Numbered from the stretch's first letter, positions 1 to 9,104 are shown. The stretch: 64,000 nt of DNA from Cellulomonas fimi ATCC 484 (GCF_000212695.1 NC_015514.1:1550001-1614000); one strand, 5' to 3'. A program made the numbers and translations. Notes: a model not told the origin generated them from the sequence alone.

Positions 1-2
1 AC

Positions 3-1361
3 GCGCGGCACCGCACGCTGCGGGCGACGATCGCCTGGTCCGACGACCTGCTGTCGCCCGACGAGCGGCTGCTGCTGCGCCGGCTCGCCGTCTTCCCCGA
101 CGGCCTGGACCTGCCGGACGTCGAGCGGCTCGCGCACGCCGTCGGTCTGCGCGGCGACCCCGGCACGGTCCTCGCGCGGCTCGTCGACGCGTCCGTGGTG
201 GAGGTGGACGTCGACGACGGCCCTCGCTACCGGCTGCTGCAGACCGTGCGCGCCTACGCGCTCGACGCGCTCGCCGCCGAGGGTGACCGCGCCGCCGCCG
301 ACCGCGACCTGCTGCGCTGGGCGTCGGACGTGACCGCGCGCGTCGCCGCCGCGATGACGACCGAACGTGAGCCGGAGGCCGACGCGACCCTGCGCCGCGA
401 GGTCCGCAACCTGCGCGCCGCGTGGCACCTCGCCCGGGCGACGGGTGACGTCGACACCGCCGCGACGCTCGTCGTCCGGCTGTTCGACGCCGTCGGGTAC
501 CGCGACCTCGTCGAGCTGCGGGGCTGGGCCGTCGAGCTCGCCGCCGACCCGCGGCTCGACACCTCACCGCTCGCCGCGGCCGTCCTCGGCGTCGGCGCCG
601 AGGCGGCCTACCACGGGGGCGACCACGCACGCGCCGAGTCGCTCGCCCGCGCCGGCCTGCGGCGCGCGAGCGACGACGAGGGCCGCTGGTGCTGCCTGCT
701 CCCGCTGTCCGTCGTCGACCTCGCGCGCGGCCGGCTCGCCGACGCCGCCGCGCACGCGTCGGCCGCGGCGGGACTGCGACCCGACCCTCGCGAGGCCCTC
801 GGCATCGCCGCCCTCGCGACGGCCTACGCGGGTGACCTCGCGGCGGCCGCACTGCTCGCCGACCGCGGCAGGGCCGCTGCCGTCGCGCCGACCATGCGCG
901 CGTGGGCGGCATACGTCGACGGCGAGCTGGCGAACCTCGGCGGGGCGCCCGACGACGCGCGCGCCCGGTACGAGGAGGCCGTCCGCCTCGCGCGGACGTC
1001 GGGTGCGACGTTCGTCGTCGGCGTCGCCACCGTCGGGCTGCTCACCGTGCTGGCCCGCACCGGCCGCGAGGACGAGGCGCTGGCCGGCTACCGGGACGTC
1101 GTCGACGACTTCGCCCGGACCGGCAACTGGACGCACCTGTGGGCAACGCTGCGCGACCTGGCGGACCTGCTCGCCCGGCTCGGGGACACCACGACGGCCG
1201 ACCTCGTGCACGCGGCCGCGGACGCGGCACCCGACGCGCCCGCCGACGGCCGGGCCCGCGTCGCGCGGCCAGGCCACGTTCCCCGTGTCGGGCGGGCCGA
1301 CCTGCTGGACACCGTCCGCACGGCCGTCGACCGCGCGCGGGCCAGCGGGCCCCCCGCGTAG
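3..1361 (+). CDS. AfsR/LuxR-type transcriptional regulator, C-terminal part
   Basis: The reading frame is open from the left edge, so the gene starts outside the window; 452 C-terminal residues are visible. The first visible residues (RHRTLRATIAWSDDLL, positions 2-17 of the fragment) match the end of the NB-ARC-like ATPase domain of AfsR/SARP and large LuxR-type regulators. They are followed by a winged-helix-like stretch and then a long alanine-rich helical region with the spacing of TPR repeats. No C-terminal LuxR helix-turn-helix is seen, so the DNA-binding domain, if present, is N-terminal and outside the window. The target genes cannot be deduced. The next gene is convergent. Confidence 0.7.
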   Translation, partial: ARHRTLRATIAWSDDLLSPDERLLLRRLAVFPDGLDLPDVERLAHAVGLRGDPGTVLARLVDASVVEVDVDDGPRYRLLQTVRAYALDALAAEGDRAAADRDLLRWASDVTARVAAAMTTEREPEADATLRREVRNLRAAWHLARATGDVDTAATLVVRLFDAVGYRDLVELRGWAVELAADPRLDTSPLAAAVLGVGAEAAYHGGDHARAESLARAGLRRASDDEGRWCCLLPLSVVDLARGRLADAAAHASAAAGLRPDPREALGIAALATAYAGDLAAAALLADRGRAAAVAPTMRAWAAYVDGELANLGGAPDDARARYEEAVRLARTSGATFVVGVATVGLLTVLARTGREDEALAGYRDVVDDFARTGNWTHLWATLRDLADLLARLGDTTTADLVHAAADAAPDAPADGRARVARPGHVPRVGRADLLDTVRTAVDRARASGPPA

Positions 1362-1404
1362 ACGGGCGTCTACGCGGCCGGTGCGGCCCGACCCGCGGGA
1401 GCGG

Positions 1405-2193
1405 TCACGGGATGCGGAGGTCGGGCACGTCGAGCTCGTGGTGCGCGTACTTGTCGCGCAGGAAGTTGCCGGTGGTGCTCAGCTCCGCGGTCAGCAGGCG
1501 GTGGCGGCTCGCGTAGAGGGCGTCGGCCTGACCCGCCAGGATGCGCAGCTGCTCGGTGAGCTCCTCGTCGGGGGTGCGGCCGTCGGGCTGGCGCTCCTGC
1601 ACCCGGGAGGGCGCGATCGCCAGGTACCCCGTGAGGACCGCGGGCAGGTACTGCCGGACGACGGCGTCCAGCTCGTACTCGAACCGTGCGTCCCCGGCGG
1701 GCTCCCGCTGCTCGGCCGCGATCACGGCGTCCAGCACCTCGCAGGTCCGCAGGACCGTGCGGTGCGTGTCTCCCGGCAGGCGGCGCCTGTTCCGCTCGGC
1801 CAGCGTCCGGATCCGGGCGACCGCCGCCGGCAGCGGCTGCGCCGCCTCCACGGCGACGACGGCCTGCGCGCGGTTCCGTTCGACGACGACGGCCGACCCG
1901 GTCAGGTCCCGCTTCCACCAGCGGCGTCGCGCCGGCAGCCACAGGTCCCGCCGGTGCCAGGCGCGGACGGCCGAGACGCCCATGGCGGCGAGCGCGAGCA
2001 GGACGCGAGGCCCCCAGGCGCCGTCGAGGACGAACACCGCCACCGAGAACCCCGCGGCGTAGAGGAGGCCTTCGAGCGCCGCCCCGACGTGCTTGCGCAC
2101 CGCGCCGATGACGAGCACCAGGTAGGCGATCAGGGGGAGGAAGACGAGGACCGCCGTCACCTTGACCACGTTGCCCAGGGTCAGTCGCGTCAT
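1405..2193 (-). CDS. hypothetical membrane protein
   Basis: The protein has 262 residues. Two or three hydrophobic segments lie in the first 75 residues (about 10-30, 42-60 and 62-75). A basic tryptophan-rich stretch (RRRWWKRDL) follows, then a soluble, mostly helical domain of about 170 residues. This looks like an N-terminal membrane anchor with a cytoplasmic domain. The ATG is preceded by a strong GGAGGAGC ribosome site 5-7 bases upstream, which supports this start. I do not recognise the family. It is convergent with the AfsR-type regulator and ends only 43 bases from it. Confidence 0.7.
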   Translation of the reverse strand: MTRLTLGNVVKVTAVLVFLPLIAYLVLVIGAVRKHVGAALEGLLYAAGFSVAVFVLDGAWGPRVLLALAAMGVSAVRAWHRRDLWLPARRRWWKRDLTGSAVVVERNRAQAVVAVEAAQPLPAAVARIRTLAERNRRRLPGDTHRTVLRTCEVLDAVIAAEQREPAGDARFEYELDAVVRQYLPAVLTGYLAIAPSRVQERQPDGRTPDEELTEQLRILAGQADALYASRHRLLTAELSTTGNFLRDKYAHHELDVPDLRIP

Positions 2194-2353
2194 GACCAGC
2201 TCCTCCCGGACGTGCCCTCGGCGGGCACTGGGTGTCTGACCCGATCATCGCAGAAGCGGGGCACGACGTGCCGGGCTGTCGGCACATCCGCGACGTCGTC
2301 TGCGGGGAGAGGGCCGGGACCACCGAGGACGGGCAGCCGCGGAGGGGAGAGGG

Positions 2354-2424
2354 AGCGGACGACGGGAATCGAACCCGCGTAGCCAGTTTGGAAGACTGGG
2401 GCTCTACCATTGAGCTACGTCCGC
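2354..2424 (-). tRNA. tRNA-Gly (anticodon TCC)
   Basis: On the minus strand a full cloverleaf can be drawn. The acceptor arms GCGGACG/CGTCCGC pair 7 of 7, the D arm contains AGCTCAATGGTAGAGC, the anticodon loop reads CTTCCAA between CCAGT and ACTGG, and the T arm contains GGTTCGATTCC. The anticodon TCC decodes GGA/GGG. The discriminator base is U. The 3' CCA is not encoded. Confidence 0.95.
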
Positions 2425-2519
2425 ACAGGTCCGGCAGGCCGGACCGCGCGACCCAGGGTACCGGGTGCGTGGGAGCGGATCGTGCACCCGCCCCGGCCCC
2501 GGCCGTGCTGCGGTGCGCA

Positions 2520-2593
2520 CGGGATGTGGCGCAGGTTGGTAGCGCGTCCGCTTTGGGAGCGGAAGGTCGTGGGTTCGAATCCCGCCATCCCGA
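2520..2593 (+). tRNA. tRNA-Pro (anticodon TGG)
   Basis: The acceptor stem CGGGATG pairs perfectly with CATCCCG. The anticodon stem TCCGC/GCGGA encloses TTTGGGA, which gives anticodon TGG, and the T arm holds GGTTCGAATCC. The discriminator is A and CCA is not encoded. It diverges from tRNA-Gly, with 95 bp between them in which I see no further gene. Confidence 0.95.
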
Positions 2594-2640
2594 CGACCGG
2601 TCGTGGGAGTCTCGGGTCCTCGACGACGCGAGGGGGCTCG

Positions 2641-3522
2641 GTGACGGACGCGACGCTGGAGCACGAGGGCAGGGCGGGCGACGACGCCCACGCGGCTGCA
2701 CGGCCCAGGTCGTGGCTCGTGGAAGGGGTCGGCGTCCTGGTCGGGACGCTCCTCGTCGGGTACGTCGCGTCGACCGTGCTGGTGCTCGCGCTCGCGCCGA
2801 CGTCCGCGTCGTCGCTCCTCGTGCAGCCGCTGTCGTACCTCGGGTCGCTCGCGACGGGAGGCCTGCTGCTCTCGCTCCTGCTCCTCGTCCCGACGGCGTG
2901 GTGGGTGCGCGAGGCGCCGGCGCGTCGACGGGTCGGGTGGTACGTGCTGGCCTCGCTCGTGCCGCACGCGGTGGTGCTGCTCGTGCAGTCGGGCACGCGG
3001 GCCCTCGCCGGGGACGTGCAGGCGGCGGGCTGGCTCGCGGGGGCGTCGCTGGTCGGCCTCGTGGCGCCCGTGGTCGAGGTCGCGCTCGCGGCGGCGGTCG
3101 TCGTGAGCTGTGCCGAGCGGTGGCGGGCCGGTGTGCCGTGGCGCGGCACCGCGGTGGTCCGCGGCGTCGAGGTGGCGGGCCTGGGACTCGGGGTGCTGCT
3201 CGTGGTCGCGCTGTTCTTCCAGTTCCTCGACGTGAACCTCTCGCTCTACGGGGACCAGCCGCCGCCGACGGCCGCCGACGGGTCGCGGTACGTCGTCACG
3301 GCGGTCGCGTGCCTCTCGCTCGTCCTCGCCGGGACGGTGGCGGCCGGGGTGGGGCGGCACATCGGGGTGCTGGGCCTCGGCATCGTGCTGCTGCTCGTCG
3401 CCGCCGTGGCGGCGGTCGTGCTCGCGGTGCCGGGGGACCGGTTCGAGTACGAGCCCCCGCGCCAGGAGCGGCCCGCGTACGAGCCCTGCTACAGCGGCAG
3501 CGGCGACTGCGTCGGCGGATGA
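2641..3522 (+). CDS. hypothetical integral membrane protein
   Basis: The protein has 293 residues if the GTG at 2641 is used. The frame is open further upstream, but that extension would run through tRNA-Pro, so the start after the tRNA and its GAGGGGG ribosome site is preferred. About seven hydrophobic segments of transmembrane length are spread along the protein, starting near residue 28. The C-terminus carries a short charged tail (GDRFEYEPP) with two cysteines near the end. No family was recognised. The next gene follows 40 bases downstream but appears to have its own promoter. Confidence 0.75.
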   Translation: MTDATLEHEGRAGDDAHAAARPRSWLVEGVGVLVGTLLVGYVASTVLVLALAPTSASSLLVQPLSYLGSLATGGLLLSLLLLVPTAWWVREAPARRRVGWYVLASLVPHAVVLLVQSGTRALAGDVQAAGWLAGASLVGLVAPVVEVALAAAVVVSCAERWRAGVPWRGTAVVRGVEVAGLGLGVLLVVALFFQFLDVNLSLYGDQPPPTAADGSRYVVTAVACLSLVLAGTVAAGVGRHIGVLGLGIVLLLVAAVAAVVLAVPGDRFEYEPPRQERPAYEPCYSGSGDCVGG

Positions 3523-3550
3523 CCCCGTGACGCGGGGCGCCGGCCGGGCC

Positions 3551-3556
3551 TAGCGT
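3551..3556 (+). promoter_or_regulatory. -10 box of a leaderless promoter
   Basis: TAGCGT followed by exactly 6 bases and then the ATG of the methyltransferase gene. This places transcription start at or next to the start codon, and no Shine-Dalgarno sequence is present. No good -35 element was seen. Confidence 0.5.
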
Positions 3557-3562
3557 CGGCGG

Positions 3563-4312
3563 ATGGGCTTCGACGTCGACCCGGACGCGTACGACCGCTT
3601 CATGGGGCGGTTCTCGGCGCCGCTGGCCGACGAGGTGGTCGCGACGCTCGGCGTGGGCCCGACCGACGCGGTCCTCGACGTCGGGTGCGGGCCGGGCGCG
3701 CTGACGTCGCGGCTCGTCGGGCGGGCGGGGCGCGTCGCGGCGGTGGACCCGGCGGAGCCGTTCGTCGCGGCGGTCCGGACCCGGCTGCCGGACGTGGACG
3801 TGCGTCGTGCCGGCGCGCAGGACCTGCCGTTCGACGACGGCACGTTCGACGTGTCGGTCGCGCAGCTCGTCGTGCACTTCCTGCCCGACCCCGTCGCGGG
3901 TCTGCGCGAGATGCGACGCGTGACGCGGACCGGCGGGACGGTCGCCGTCTGCGTGTGGGACCACGCGGCGCGCGGGCCGCTCGCGGCGTTCTGGCGTGCG
4001 GTGCGCGACCTCGACCCCGCGTCGCCGGGGGAGGACCTGCTCCCCGGCGTCCGGCGCGGGCACCTCGCCCGGCTGTGCCGGGACGCGGGCCTGGCCGTGG
4101 ACGACGACGGCGAGGCGACGGTGTCGCTCCGGTTCGACGCGTTCGCCGACTGGTGGGAGCCGTTCACGCTCGGTGTCGGGCCGGCGGGGGACCACGTCGC
4201 GGGGCTCGACGCCGCCGGGCAGGCGCGGCTGCGTGACCGGTGCGCGCAGGTGCTCGGCCCGCCGCCGTTCACGGTCGACGCCACCGCGTGGGTCGTGCGC
4301 GCACACGTCTGA
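3563..4312 (+). CDS. class I SAM-dependent methyltransferase
   Basis: The protein has 249 residues, normal for a single-domain Rossmann methyltransferase of the UbiE/Methyltransf_11 type. Motif I is clear: VLDVGCGPGALT at about residues 38-49 binds S-adenosylmethionine. It is followed by an acidic strand end (VDPAEP) and a motif II/III region with DLPFDDGTFDV at about 90-100. The methyl acceptor cannot be deduced; small-molecule substrates are usual for this group. The gene appears leaderless. It stands alone between a membrane protein and a glycosyltransferase on the same strand, and joint function with the glycosyltransferase is possible but not shown. Confidence 0.85.
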   Translation: MGFDVDPDAYDRFMGRFSAPLADEVVATLGVGPTDAVLDVGCGPGALTSRLVGRAGRVAAVDPAEPFVAAVRTRLPDVDVRRAGAQDLPFDDGTFDVSVAQLVVHFLPDPVAGLREMRRVTRTGGTVAVCVWDHAARGPLAAFWRAVRDLDPASPGEDLLPGVRRGHLARLCRDAGLAVDDDGEATVSLRFDAFADWWEPFTLGVGPAGDHVAGLDAAGQARLRDRCAQVLGPPPFTVDATAWVVRAHV

Positions 4313-4449
4313 GCGTCGTGCGGCGACGGCTCCCCTCCCGCACCGCCTCCCGGTCGGGCGTCCTGCTCCGGTATCTGCGCCCCGCCGCGGTGCCCCTGAG
4401 TCGGCAGGCCGGACGTCCCGGCACCGACCGCACCTCGGAGCGCACCACC

Positions 4450-5781
4450 ATGAGCCGGATCCTGTTCTCCCTCACCCCGATCACCGGGCACGTCCGCCCC
4501 GCGCTGCCGCTCGTGCGCGCGCTCGTCGACGCGGGTCACGACGTCGTGGTCTGCACGGGGTCGAAGTTCGCGGACGCGGTCCGGGCGGCGGGCGCGACCG
4601 CGGCGCCCGTCGTGCACGGCCGCGACCTGGACGACGCCGCGCTCGACGACTGGGCGCGCGAGCACCACGCCCCCGAACCCGGCGTGAAGCGGCTGCAGTG
4701 GGACGTCACGCAGCACTTCCTCGCGCCCGTCCCCGGGTACCTGCAGGACCTCGAGGACGTCGTCGCCCAGGGGCGGCCCGACGTGGTGGTCCTCGACACG
4801 ACGAGCGTCGCGGGCGCGCTGCTCGCGCAGCGGCACGGCATCCCGTCGGTCCAGGTCACGGTCACACCGCTGCCGGTGTCGAGCCGCGACACCGCACCGT
4901 TCGGCACGGGCCTGCAGCCGCCGCGCACGGCCCTGCAGGCGCTGCGCTACCGCCTGCTCGACGCCGTCGTGAAGCGCGTCGTCTTCCGGGCCGCGCAGCG
5001 CCGGGCGCTCGCGCTCGTCGCCGAGGTCGGCCTGCCGCGTCCCGAGGGCTTCTTCCTCGACTGGATGCCGACGTTCGCGACGCGCGTGCTGCACACGTCG
5101 GTGCCGTCGATGGAGTACCCGCGCAGCGACCTGCCGGGCACGGTCGAGACCGTCGGCGCGATCCTGCCCCGCGGCGTCGACGCGTTCGACCCGCCGGCGT
5201 GGTGGGACGAGCTCCCGGCCGCACGGGCCGCGGGTCGGCCCGTCGTGCTCGTGACGCAGGGGACGGTCGCGACCGACCCGGCGCGCCTGCTGCTCCCGGC
5301 GCTCGAGGCGCTCGCCGACCTCGACGCGCTGGTCGTCGTCACCACGGGGACCGCGGAGCCGCAGGACGTCCTGCCGCGGCTCGCGCCGCACGTGCGGGCG
5401 GCCCGCTTCGTGCCGTTCGACCGGCTGCTGCCGCACGTCGACGTCATGGTGACGAACGGCGGGTTCGGCGGCGTGCAGCAGGCGCTCGCTGCCGGTGTGC
5501 CGCTCGTGGTCGCGGGACGCACGGAGGACAAGGCCGAGGTCGCCGCGCGGGTCGCGTGGGCCGGCGTGGGGGTGGCCCTCCCGACCGACCGGCGCACCGA
5601 CGCCACCACGGCGCGGGCCGTCGCCGACGGGGTGCGGCGGGTGCTGGGCGACGCGTCCTTCGCGCGCCGGGCGGGCGAGGTCGCGCGGGAGTACGCGCGG
5701 TACGACGCGGTCGGTCGCGTCGTCGAGGTGGTCGAGGAGCTGGCGTGGGCCCGGCAGGGGGAGCGGACGGCAGCGACCTGA
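4450..5781 (+). CDS. GT1-family (MGT/UGT-type) glycosyltransferase
   Basis: The protein has 443 residues, matching macrolide/UDP-glycosyltransferases of family GT1, which have the GT-B fold. The N-terminal acceptor domain begins ILFSLTPITGHVRPALPLV, the typical GHxxP motif with the catalytic-type histidine. The C-terminal donor-nucleotide domain carries VVLVTQGT at mid-protein and the donor-binding loop TNGGFGGVQQALAAGVPLV, a variant of the usual HGGxGT...E/Q motif in which the first histidine is replaced by asparagine. The ATG has a GGAG ribosome site 9 bases upstream, and a longer frame upstream without such a site was rejected. The likely acceptor is a small hydrophobic molecule, with nucleotide-sugar as donor. 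The natural substrate is unknown. Confidence 0.85.
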   Translation: MSRILFSLTPITGHVRPALPLVRALVDAGHDVVVCTGSKFADAVRAAGATAAPVVHGRDLDDAALDDWAREHHAPEPGVKRLQWDVTQHFLAPVPGYLQDLEDVVAQGRPDVVVLDTTSVAGALLAQRHGIPSVQVTVTPLPVSSRDTAPFGTGLQPPRTALQALRYRLLDAVVKRVVFRAAQRRALALVAEVGLPRPEGFFLDWMPTFATRVLHTSVPSMEYPRSDLPGTVETVGAILPRGVDAFDPPAWWDELPAARAAGRPVVLVTQGTVATDPARLLLPALEALADLDALVVVTTGTAEPQDVLPRLAPHVRAARFVPFDRLLPHVDVMVTNGGFGGVQQALAAGVPLVVAGRTEDKAEVAARVAWAGVGVALPTDRRTDATTARAVADGVRRVLGDASFARRAGEVAREYARYDAVGRVVEVVEELAWARQGERTAAT

Positions 5782-5808
5782 CGAGGTCCGGTCGGGCGCT
5801 GGTCGGCT

Positions 5809-5839
5809 TTGGCGGACGGTCGTCGCGGTGGCGTACCAT
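5809..5839 (+). promoter_or_regulatory. probable promoter of tig
   Basis: TTGGCG (5809-5814) and TACCAT (5834-5839) are separated by 19 bp, roughly sigma-A like. The predicted start lies near 5846, giving a leader of about 90 bases before the GTG of tig. Confidence 0.45.
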
Positions 5840-5938
5840 CGAGGGTCGCCTGCGCGCGCCCGAGCGGCCCGCGCAGCCCGCACACCGCCCGGCGGCCCGA
5901 CTTCGCCGGTACACCCGATCCCTCTGGAGACCATCGAA

Positions 5939-7339
5939 GTGAAGAGCGCCGTCGAGACCCTGGAGCCCACCAAGGTCAAGCTGACCGTCGAGGTGACGTA
6001 CGACGAGCTCAAGCCGAGCATCGACCACGCGTACCAGCACATCGCCGAGCAGGTGAACGTCCCGGGCTTCCGCAAGGGCAAGGTGCCCCCGCGCATCATC
6101 GACCAGCGCGTCGGCCGCCCCGCGGTCATCGAGCACGCCGTCAACGAGGGCCTGTCCGGCTTCTACGCCGAGGCCGTCCGCGAGAACAAGCTGCGCCCGC
6201 TCGGCCAGCCCGAGGTCGAGGTCACGAAGGTCCCCGGTCTCGTCCCCGGCGAGGACGCCGGCGAGCTGCACTTCACCGCCGAGGTCGAGGTCCGCCCCGA
6301 GATCACGGTCCCGGCGCTCGACGGCCTCACGCTGACCGTCGACGACGTCGAGGTGTCCGACGAGGACGTGCAGGGCCGCCTCGACGCGCTGCGCGAGCGC
6401 TTCGGCACGCTGGTCGGCGTCGACCGGCCCGCCGCCGAGGGCGACTTCGTCGTGCTCGACCTGACCGCGTCGATCGACGGCGAGGAGGTCGACTCGGTCT
6501 CCGGCGTCTCCTACCAGATCGGCTCCGGCAACATGCTCGAGGGCCTCGACGAGGCGCTCACGGGCCTGTCGGCCGGCGAGACCACGACGTTCGAGACGGC
6601 GCTGGCCGGCGGCGAGCGCGCGGGCGAGCAGGCGCAGGTCTCGGTGACGGCGACGACCGTCAAGGAGCGCCAGCTGCCCGACGCCGACGACGACTTCGCG
6701 CAGCTCGCCTCGGAGTTCGACACGCTCGAGGAGCTCACGGCGGACCTGCGCGAGCAGGCCGGTCGCATCAAGGCGTCGAACCAGGCCGTGCAGGCGCGCG
6801 ACCTGCTCCTCGAGAAGCTCCTCGAGGGCACCGAGATCCCCGTCCCGCAGGGCGTCATCGACGCCGAGGTGCACCGTCACCTCGAGGGCGAGGGTCGCCT
6901 GGAGGACGACGAGCACCGCACCGAGGTCGGGGAGCAGGCCACGACGGCCCTGCGCAACCAGATCCTGCTCGACACGCTCGCCGAGCAGCTCGAGATCAAG
7001 ATCAGCCAGCAGGAGCTGCTCGACTACCTCGTGAGCGCGTCGCGCCAGTACGGCATGGACCCGAACACGTTCATCCAGACCGTCGACCAGCAGGGCCAGA
7101 TCCCGGCCATGGTCGCCGAGGTCGCCCGCTCCAAGGCGCTCGCCGTCGCGCTGCGCCGCGTGGCCGTCGTCGACGGCGCCGGTGCGGCCGTCGACCTGTC
7201 GGAGTACATCGGCACGGACGAGGAGGACGCCGCCGCGGACGCCGCGGAGGCCGTCGCCGAGCAGGGTGCGACCGACGCCGCGACCGACATCTCGGCGCTC
7301 TCCGACGCGCCGGTCGAGGCCGAGGACGCCAAGGCCTGA
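5939..7339 (+). CDS. tig: trigger factor, ribosome-associated chaperone and prolyl isomerase
   Basis: The protein has 466 residues, the usual size for actinobacterial trigger factor. The N-terminal ribosome-docking domain contains the signature GFRKGKVPP beginning at Gly43, the same position as in E. coli. The FKBP-type PPIase domain follows at about residues 150-245, then the SurA-like C-terminal domain. The C-terminus is an acidic, alanine-rich tail (about 425-466), common in high-GC actinobacteria. The GTG start has TGGAGA 8 bases upstream; the frame is open further upstream, but that would enter the promoter. The protein binds nascent chains at the ribosomal exit. tig followed by clpP1, clpP2 and clpX is a conserved bacterial order, linking folding to degradation. 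A strong terminator separates tig from clpP1. Confidence 0.97.
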   Translation: MKSAVETLEPTKVKLTVEVTYDELKPSIDHAYQHIAEQVNVPGFRKGKVPPRIIDQRVGRPAVIEHAVNEGLSGFYAEAVRENKLRPLGQPEVEVTKVPGLVPGEDAGELHFTAEVEVRPEITVPALDGLTLTVDDVEVSDEDVQGRLDALRERFGTLVGVDRPAAEGDFVVLDLTASIDGEEVDSVSGVSYQIGSGNMLEGLDEALTGLSAGETTTFETALAGGERAGEQAQVSVTATTVKERQLPDADDDFAQLASEFDTLEELTADLREQAGRIKASNQAVQARDLLLEKLLEGTEIPVPQGVIDAEVHRHLEGEGRLEDDEHRTEVGEQATTALRNQILLDTLAEQLEIKISQQELLDYLVSASRQYGMDPNTFIQTVDQQGQIPAMVAEVARSKALAVALRRVAVVDGAGAAVDLSEYIGTDEEDAAADAAEAVAEQGATDAATDISALSDAPVEAEDAKA

Positions 7340-7356
7340 CCGCCCCGCACACCGCT

Positions 7357-7393
7357 CGAGGGCCCCGCACCGCAGGTCGGTGCGGGGCCCTCG
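7357..7393 (+). terminator. intrinsic terminator after tig
   Basis: A perfect 16-bp inverted repeat (7357-7372 with 7378-7393), very GC rich, around a 5-base loop CAGGT. It lies 17 bases after the tig stop codon. As is common in actinobacteria there is no U tract. Confidence 0.8.
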
Positions 7394-7405
7394 TCGTCGC
7401 TGCTG

Positions 7406-7420
7406 CGCCGACAGCGAAAC
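7406..7420 (+). promoter_or_regulatory. ClgR-like activator box upstream of clpP1P2
   Basis: CGC-N5-GCGAAAC. Read on the minus strand this is close to the ClgR consensus described for Streptomyces and related genera (GTTCGC-N5-GCG), with one extra or mismatched base at the outer edge. It sits about 40 bp upstream of the putative -10 box of clpP1, the place expected for an activator. ClgR is the known activator of clpP1P2 in actinobacteria; its gene is not in this window. Confidence 0.5.
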
Positions 7421-7458
7421 GGGCCGTGACGGGGACATGGGCGGGCCGCGGCTCGCGT

Positions 7459-7464
7459 TAGGGT
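7459..7464 (+). promoter_or_regulatory. -10 box of the clpP1P2 promoter
   Basis: TAGGGT, with no recognisable -35 at 17 bp, consistent with an activator-dependent promoter. The predicted start near 7471 leaves a leader of about 83 bases before the clpP1 GTG. Confidence 0.4.
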
Positions 7465-7553
7465 CACTGCAGCGCCCGCCCCCCGGGGTGTGCGACGCAG
7501 AACCAGCAGGACCGTGCGTCCTCGTGACGCGACCGCCAGACGAAGGAGCCTTC

Positions 7554-8171
7554 GTGAACGTGCAGGTGCCGGCGATGGCCCGGGCAGACTCCCCGGGTCT
7601 CGGCCTCAACGACTCCATCTACAACCGACTGCTCCGCGAGCGCATCATCTGGCTGGGCTCCGAGGTCCGCGACGAGAACGCGAACGCCATCTGCGCGCAG
7701 ATGATGCTCCTGGCCGCGGAGGACCCGGACAAGGACATCTGGCTGTACATCAACTCGCCCGGCGGCTCGATCACGGCCGGCATGGCGATCTACGACACGA
7801 TGCAGTACATCCAGCCGGACGTCGCGACGATCGCGATGGGCATGGCCGCCTCGATGGGGCAGTTCCTGCTCTCCTCGGGCGCCAAGGGCAAGCGGTACGC
7901 GACGCCCCACGCCCGCGTCATGATGCACCAGCCGTCGGGCGGCATCGGCGGCACCGCGACGGACGTGCGCATCAACGCCCAGCTGATCCTGCACATGAAG
8001 ACGGTGCTGGCCGAGCTCACCGCGGCGCAGACCGGCAAGAGCGTCGAGCAGATCAACGCCGACGCGGACCGTGACCGCTGGTTCACCGCTCCGGAGGCCC
8101 TGGAGTACGGCTTCATCGACCACGTCGTCGAGACGGCCGGGTCCGTCACGGGCGGCGGCGGCACCGCCTGA
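7554..8171 (+). CDS. clpP1: ATP-dependent Clp protease proteolytic subunit 1
   Basis: The protein has 205 residues, typical of ClpP. The catalytic triad can be placed by alignment to E. coli ClpP spacing: Ser100 in MAASMGQ, His125 in MMHQPSGG and Asp174 in DRDRWF. The oligomer-forming handle region follows the histidine ([15 protein letters not shown]). The GTG has AGGAG 6 bases upstream. In actinobacteria ClpP1 and ClpP2 form a mixed double-ring tetradecamer in the cytosol that works with ClpX or ClpC1. It is separated from clpP2 by 46 bases and probably co-transcribed with it. Confidence 0.97.
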   Translation: MNVQVPAMARADSPGLGLNDSIYNRLLRERIIWLGSEVRDENANAICAQMMLLAAEDPDKDIWLYINSPGGSITAGMAIYDTMQYIQPDVATIAMGMAASMGQFLLSSGAKGKRYATPHARVMMHQPSGGIGGTATDVRINAQLILHMKTVLAELTAAQTGKSVEQINADADRDRWFTAPEALEYGFIDHVVETAGSVTGGGGTA

Positions 8172-8217
8172 GCGGCGCCCACCCCCGACGACCCTTCGCG
8201 ACCCTGAGGAGACCCTC

Positions 8218-8919
8218 GTGAGCATCGAGTCCCAGTTCATCGCCCGTGCGGGCCGGCTCGCCGGCCCGGGCGGCCTGGCCCCCCAGGGGCCGTCGGGCCG
8301 CTACGTGCTGCCGCAGTTCGAGGAGCGCACGGCGTACGGCTTCAAGCGGCAGGACCCCTACACCAAGCTGTTCGAGGACCGGATCATCTTCCTCGGCGTG
8401 CAGGTGGACGACGCGTCCGCCGACGACGTGATGGCGCAGCTGCTCGTGCTCGAGAGCACGGACCCGGACCGTGACATCACGCTCTACATCAACTCGCCCG
8501 GCGGCTCGTTCACGGCCCTCACGGCGATCTACGACACGATGCAGTACATCAAGCCCGAGCTCGTCACGGTCTGCCTCGGGCAGGCCGCGTCGGCGGCGGC
8601 GGTGCTGCTCGCGGCCGGCTCGCCGAACAAGCGCCTCGCGCTGCCGAACGCGCGCGTGCTGATCCACCAGCCCGCGATGGAGGGCGGCGGCTACGCCCAG
8701 GCGTCCGACATCGAGATCCACGCGAACGAGCTCATCCGCATGCGGGAGTGGCTCGAGGAGACGCTCGCGCACCACACGGGGCGCGACCTCGGCCTGGTCC
8801 GCAAGGACATCGAGCGCGACAAGATCCTCACGGCCCAGCAGGCCAAGGAGTACGGGATCGTCGACCAGGTGCTCGAGAGCCGCAAGGGCGTGCGCCCGAC
8901 GGTGCTCCAGCCGTCCTGA
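8218..8919 (+). CDS. clpP2: ATP-dependent Clp protease proteolytic subunit 2
   Basis: The protein has 233 residues. The triad is Ser125 (GQAASAAA), His150 (LIHQP) and Asp201 (ERDK). Compared with ClpP1 it has an N-terminal extension of about 25 residues (ending near [11 protein letters not shown]), probably a propeptide or axial-loop region as in other actinobacterial ClpP2 proteins. AGGAGA precedes the GTG by 6 bases. The two subunits together make the functional protease. A 239-base gap with a separate promoter follows before clpX. Confidence 0.97.
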   Translation: MSIESQFIARAGRLAGPGGLAPQGPSGRYVLPQFEERTAYGFKRQDPYTKLFEDRIIFLGVQVDDASADDVMAQLLVLESTDPDRDITLYINSPGGSFTALTAIYDTMQYIKPELVTVCLGQAASAAAVLLAAGSPNKRLALPNARVLIHQPAMEGGGYAQASDIEIHANELIRMREWLEETLAHHTGRDLGLVRKDIERDKILTAQQAKEYGIVDQVLESRKGVRPTVLQPS

Positions 8920-9046
8920 CGCACCTGCGGACGCCGCCGCGGCCCACCGGCCCGGCGGCGTCCCGGGGTGCGGGACGCAGGTCCTGGAGGTCGGGCATTC
9001 CGGACGACCGTCCGAGGGACACGCCGCGCGCCACGGCGAGGTTCGG

Positions 9047-9075
9047 CTGACATCGGGCCCGCCGTGGTGTGCAAT
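9047..9075 (+). promoter_or_regulatory. promoter of clpX
   Basis: CTGACA (9047-9052), one change from TTGACA, then 17 bp, then TGCAAT (9070-9075), close to TATAAT. This is one of the best sigma-A-like promoters in the window. The expected transcription start is near 9082. Confidence 0.6.
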
Positions 9076-9082
9076 GGGGGGA

Positions 9083-9104
9083 CGTCACCGCCGCGGCGGT
9101 GACG
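9083..9104. promoter_or_regulatory. 22-bp perfect palindrome at the clpX transcription start
   Basis: CGTCACCGCCG followed directly by its reverse complement CGGCGGTGACG. It begins within a base or two of the start predicted from the clpX promoter, so it could be a repressor operator or a 5' hairpin in the clpX mRNA. The protein that would bind it is unknown. Confidence 0.45.

Noticed and set aside
2410..2640. N-terminal extension of the membrane protein at 2641
   Set aside because: The extension would translate through tRNA-Pro; the GTG after the tRNA is the sensible start.
5444..7618. A 724-codon minus-strand frame opposite tig
   Set aside because: Antisense shadow; tig on the plus strand has full family motifs and a good ribosome site.
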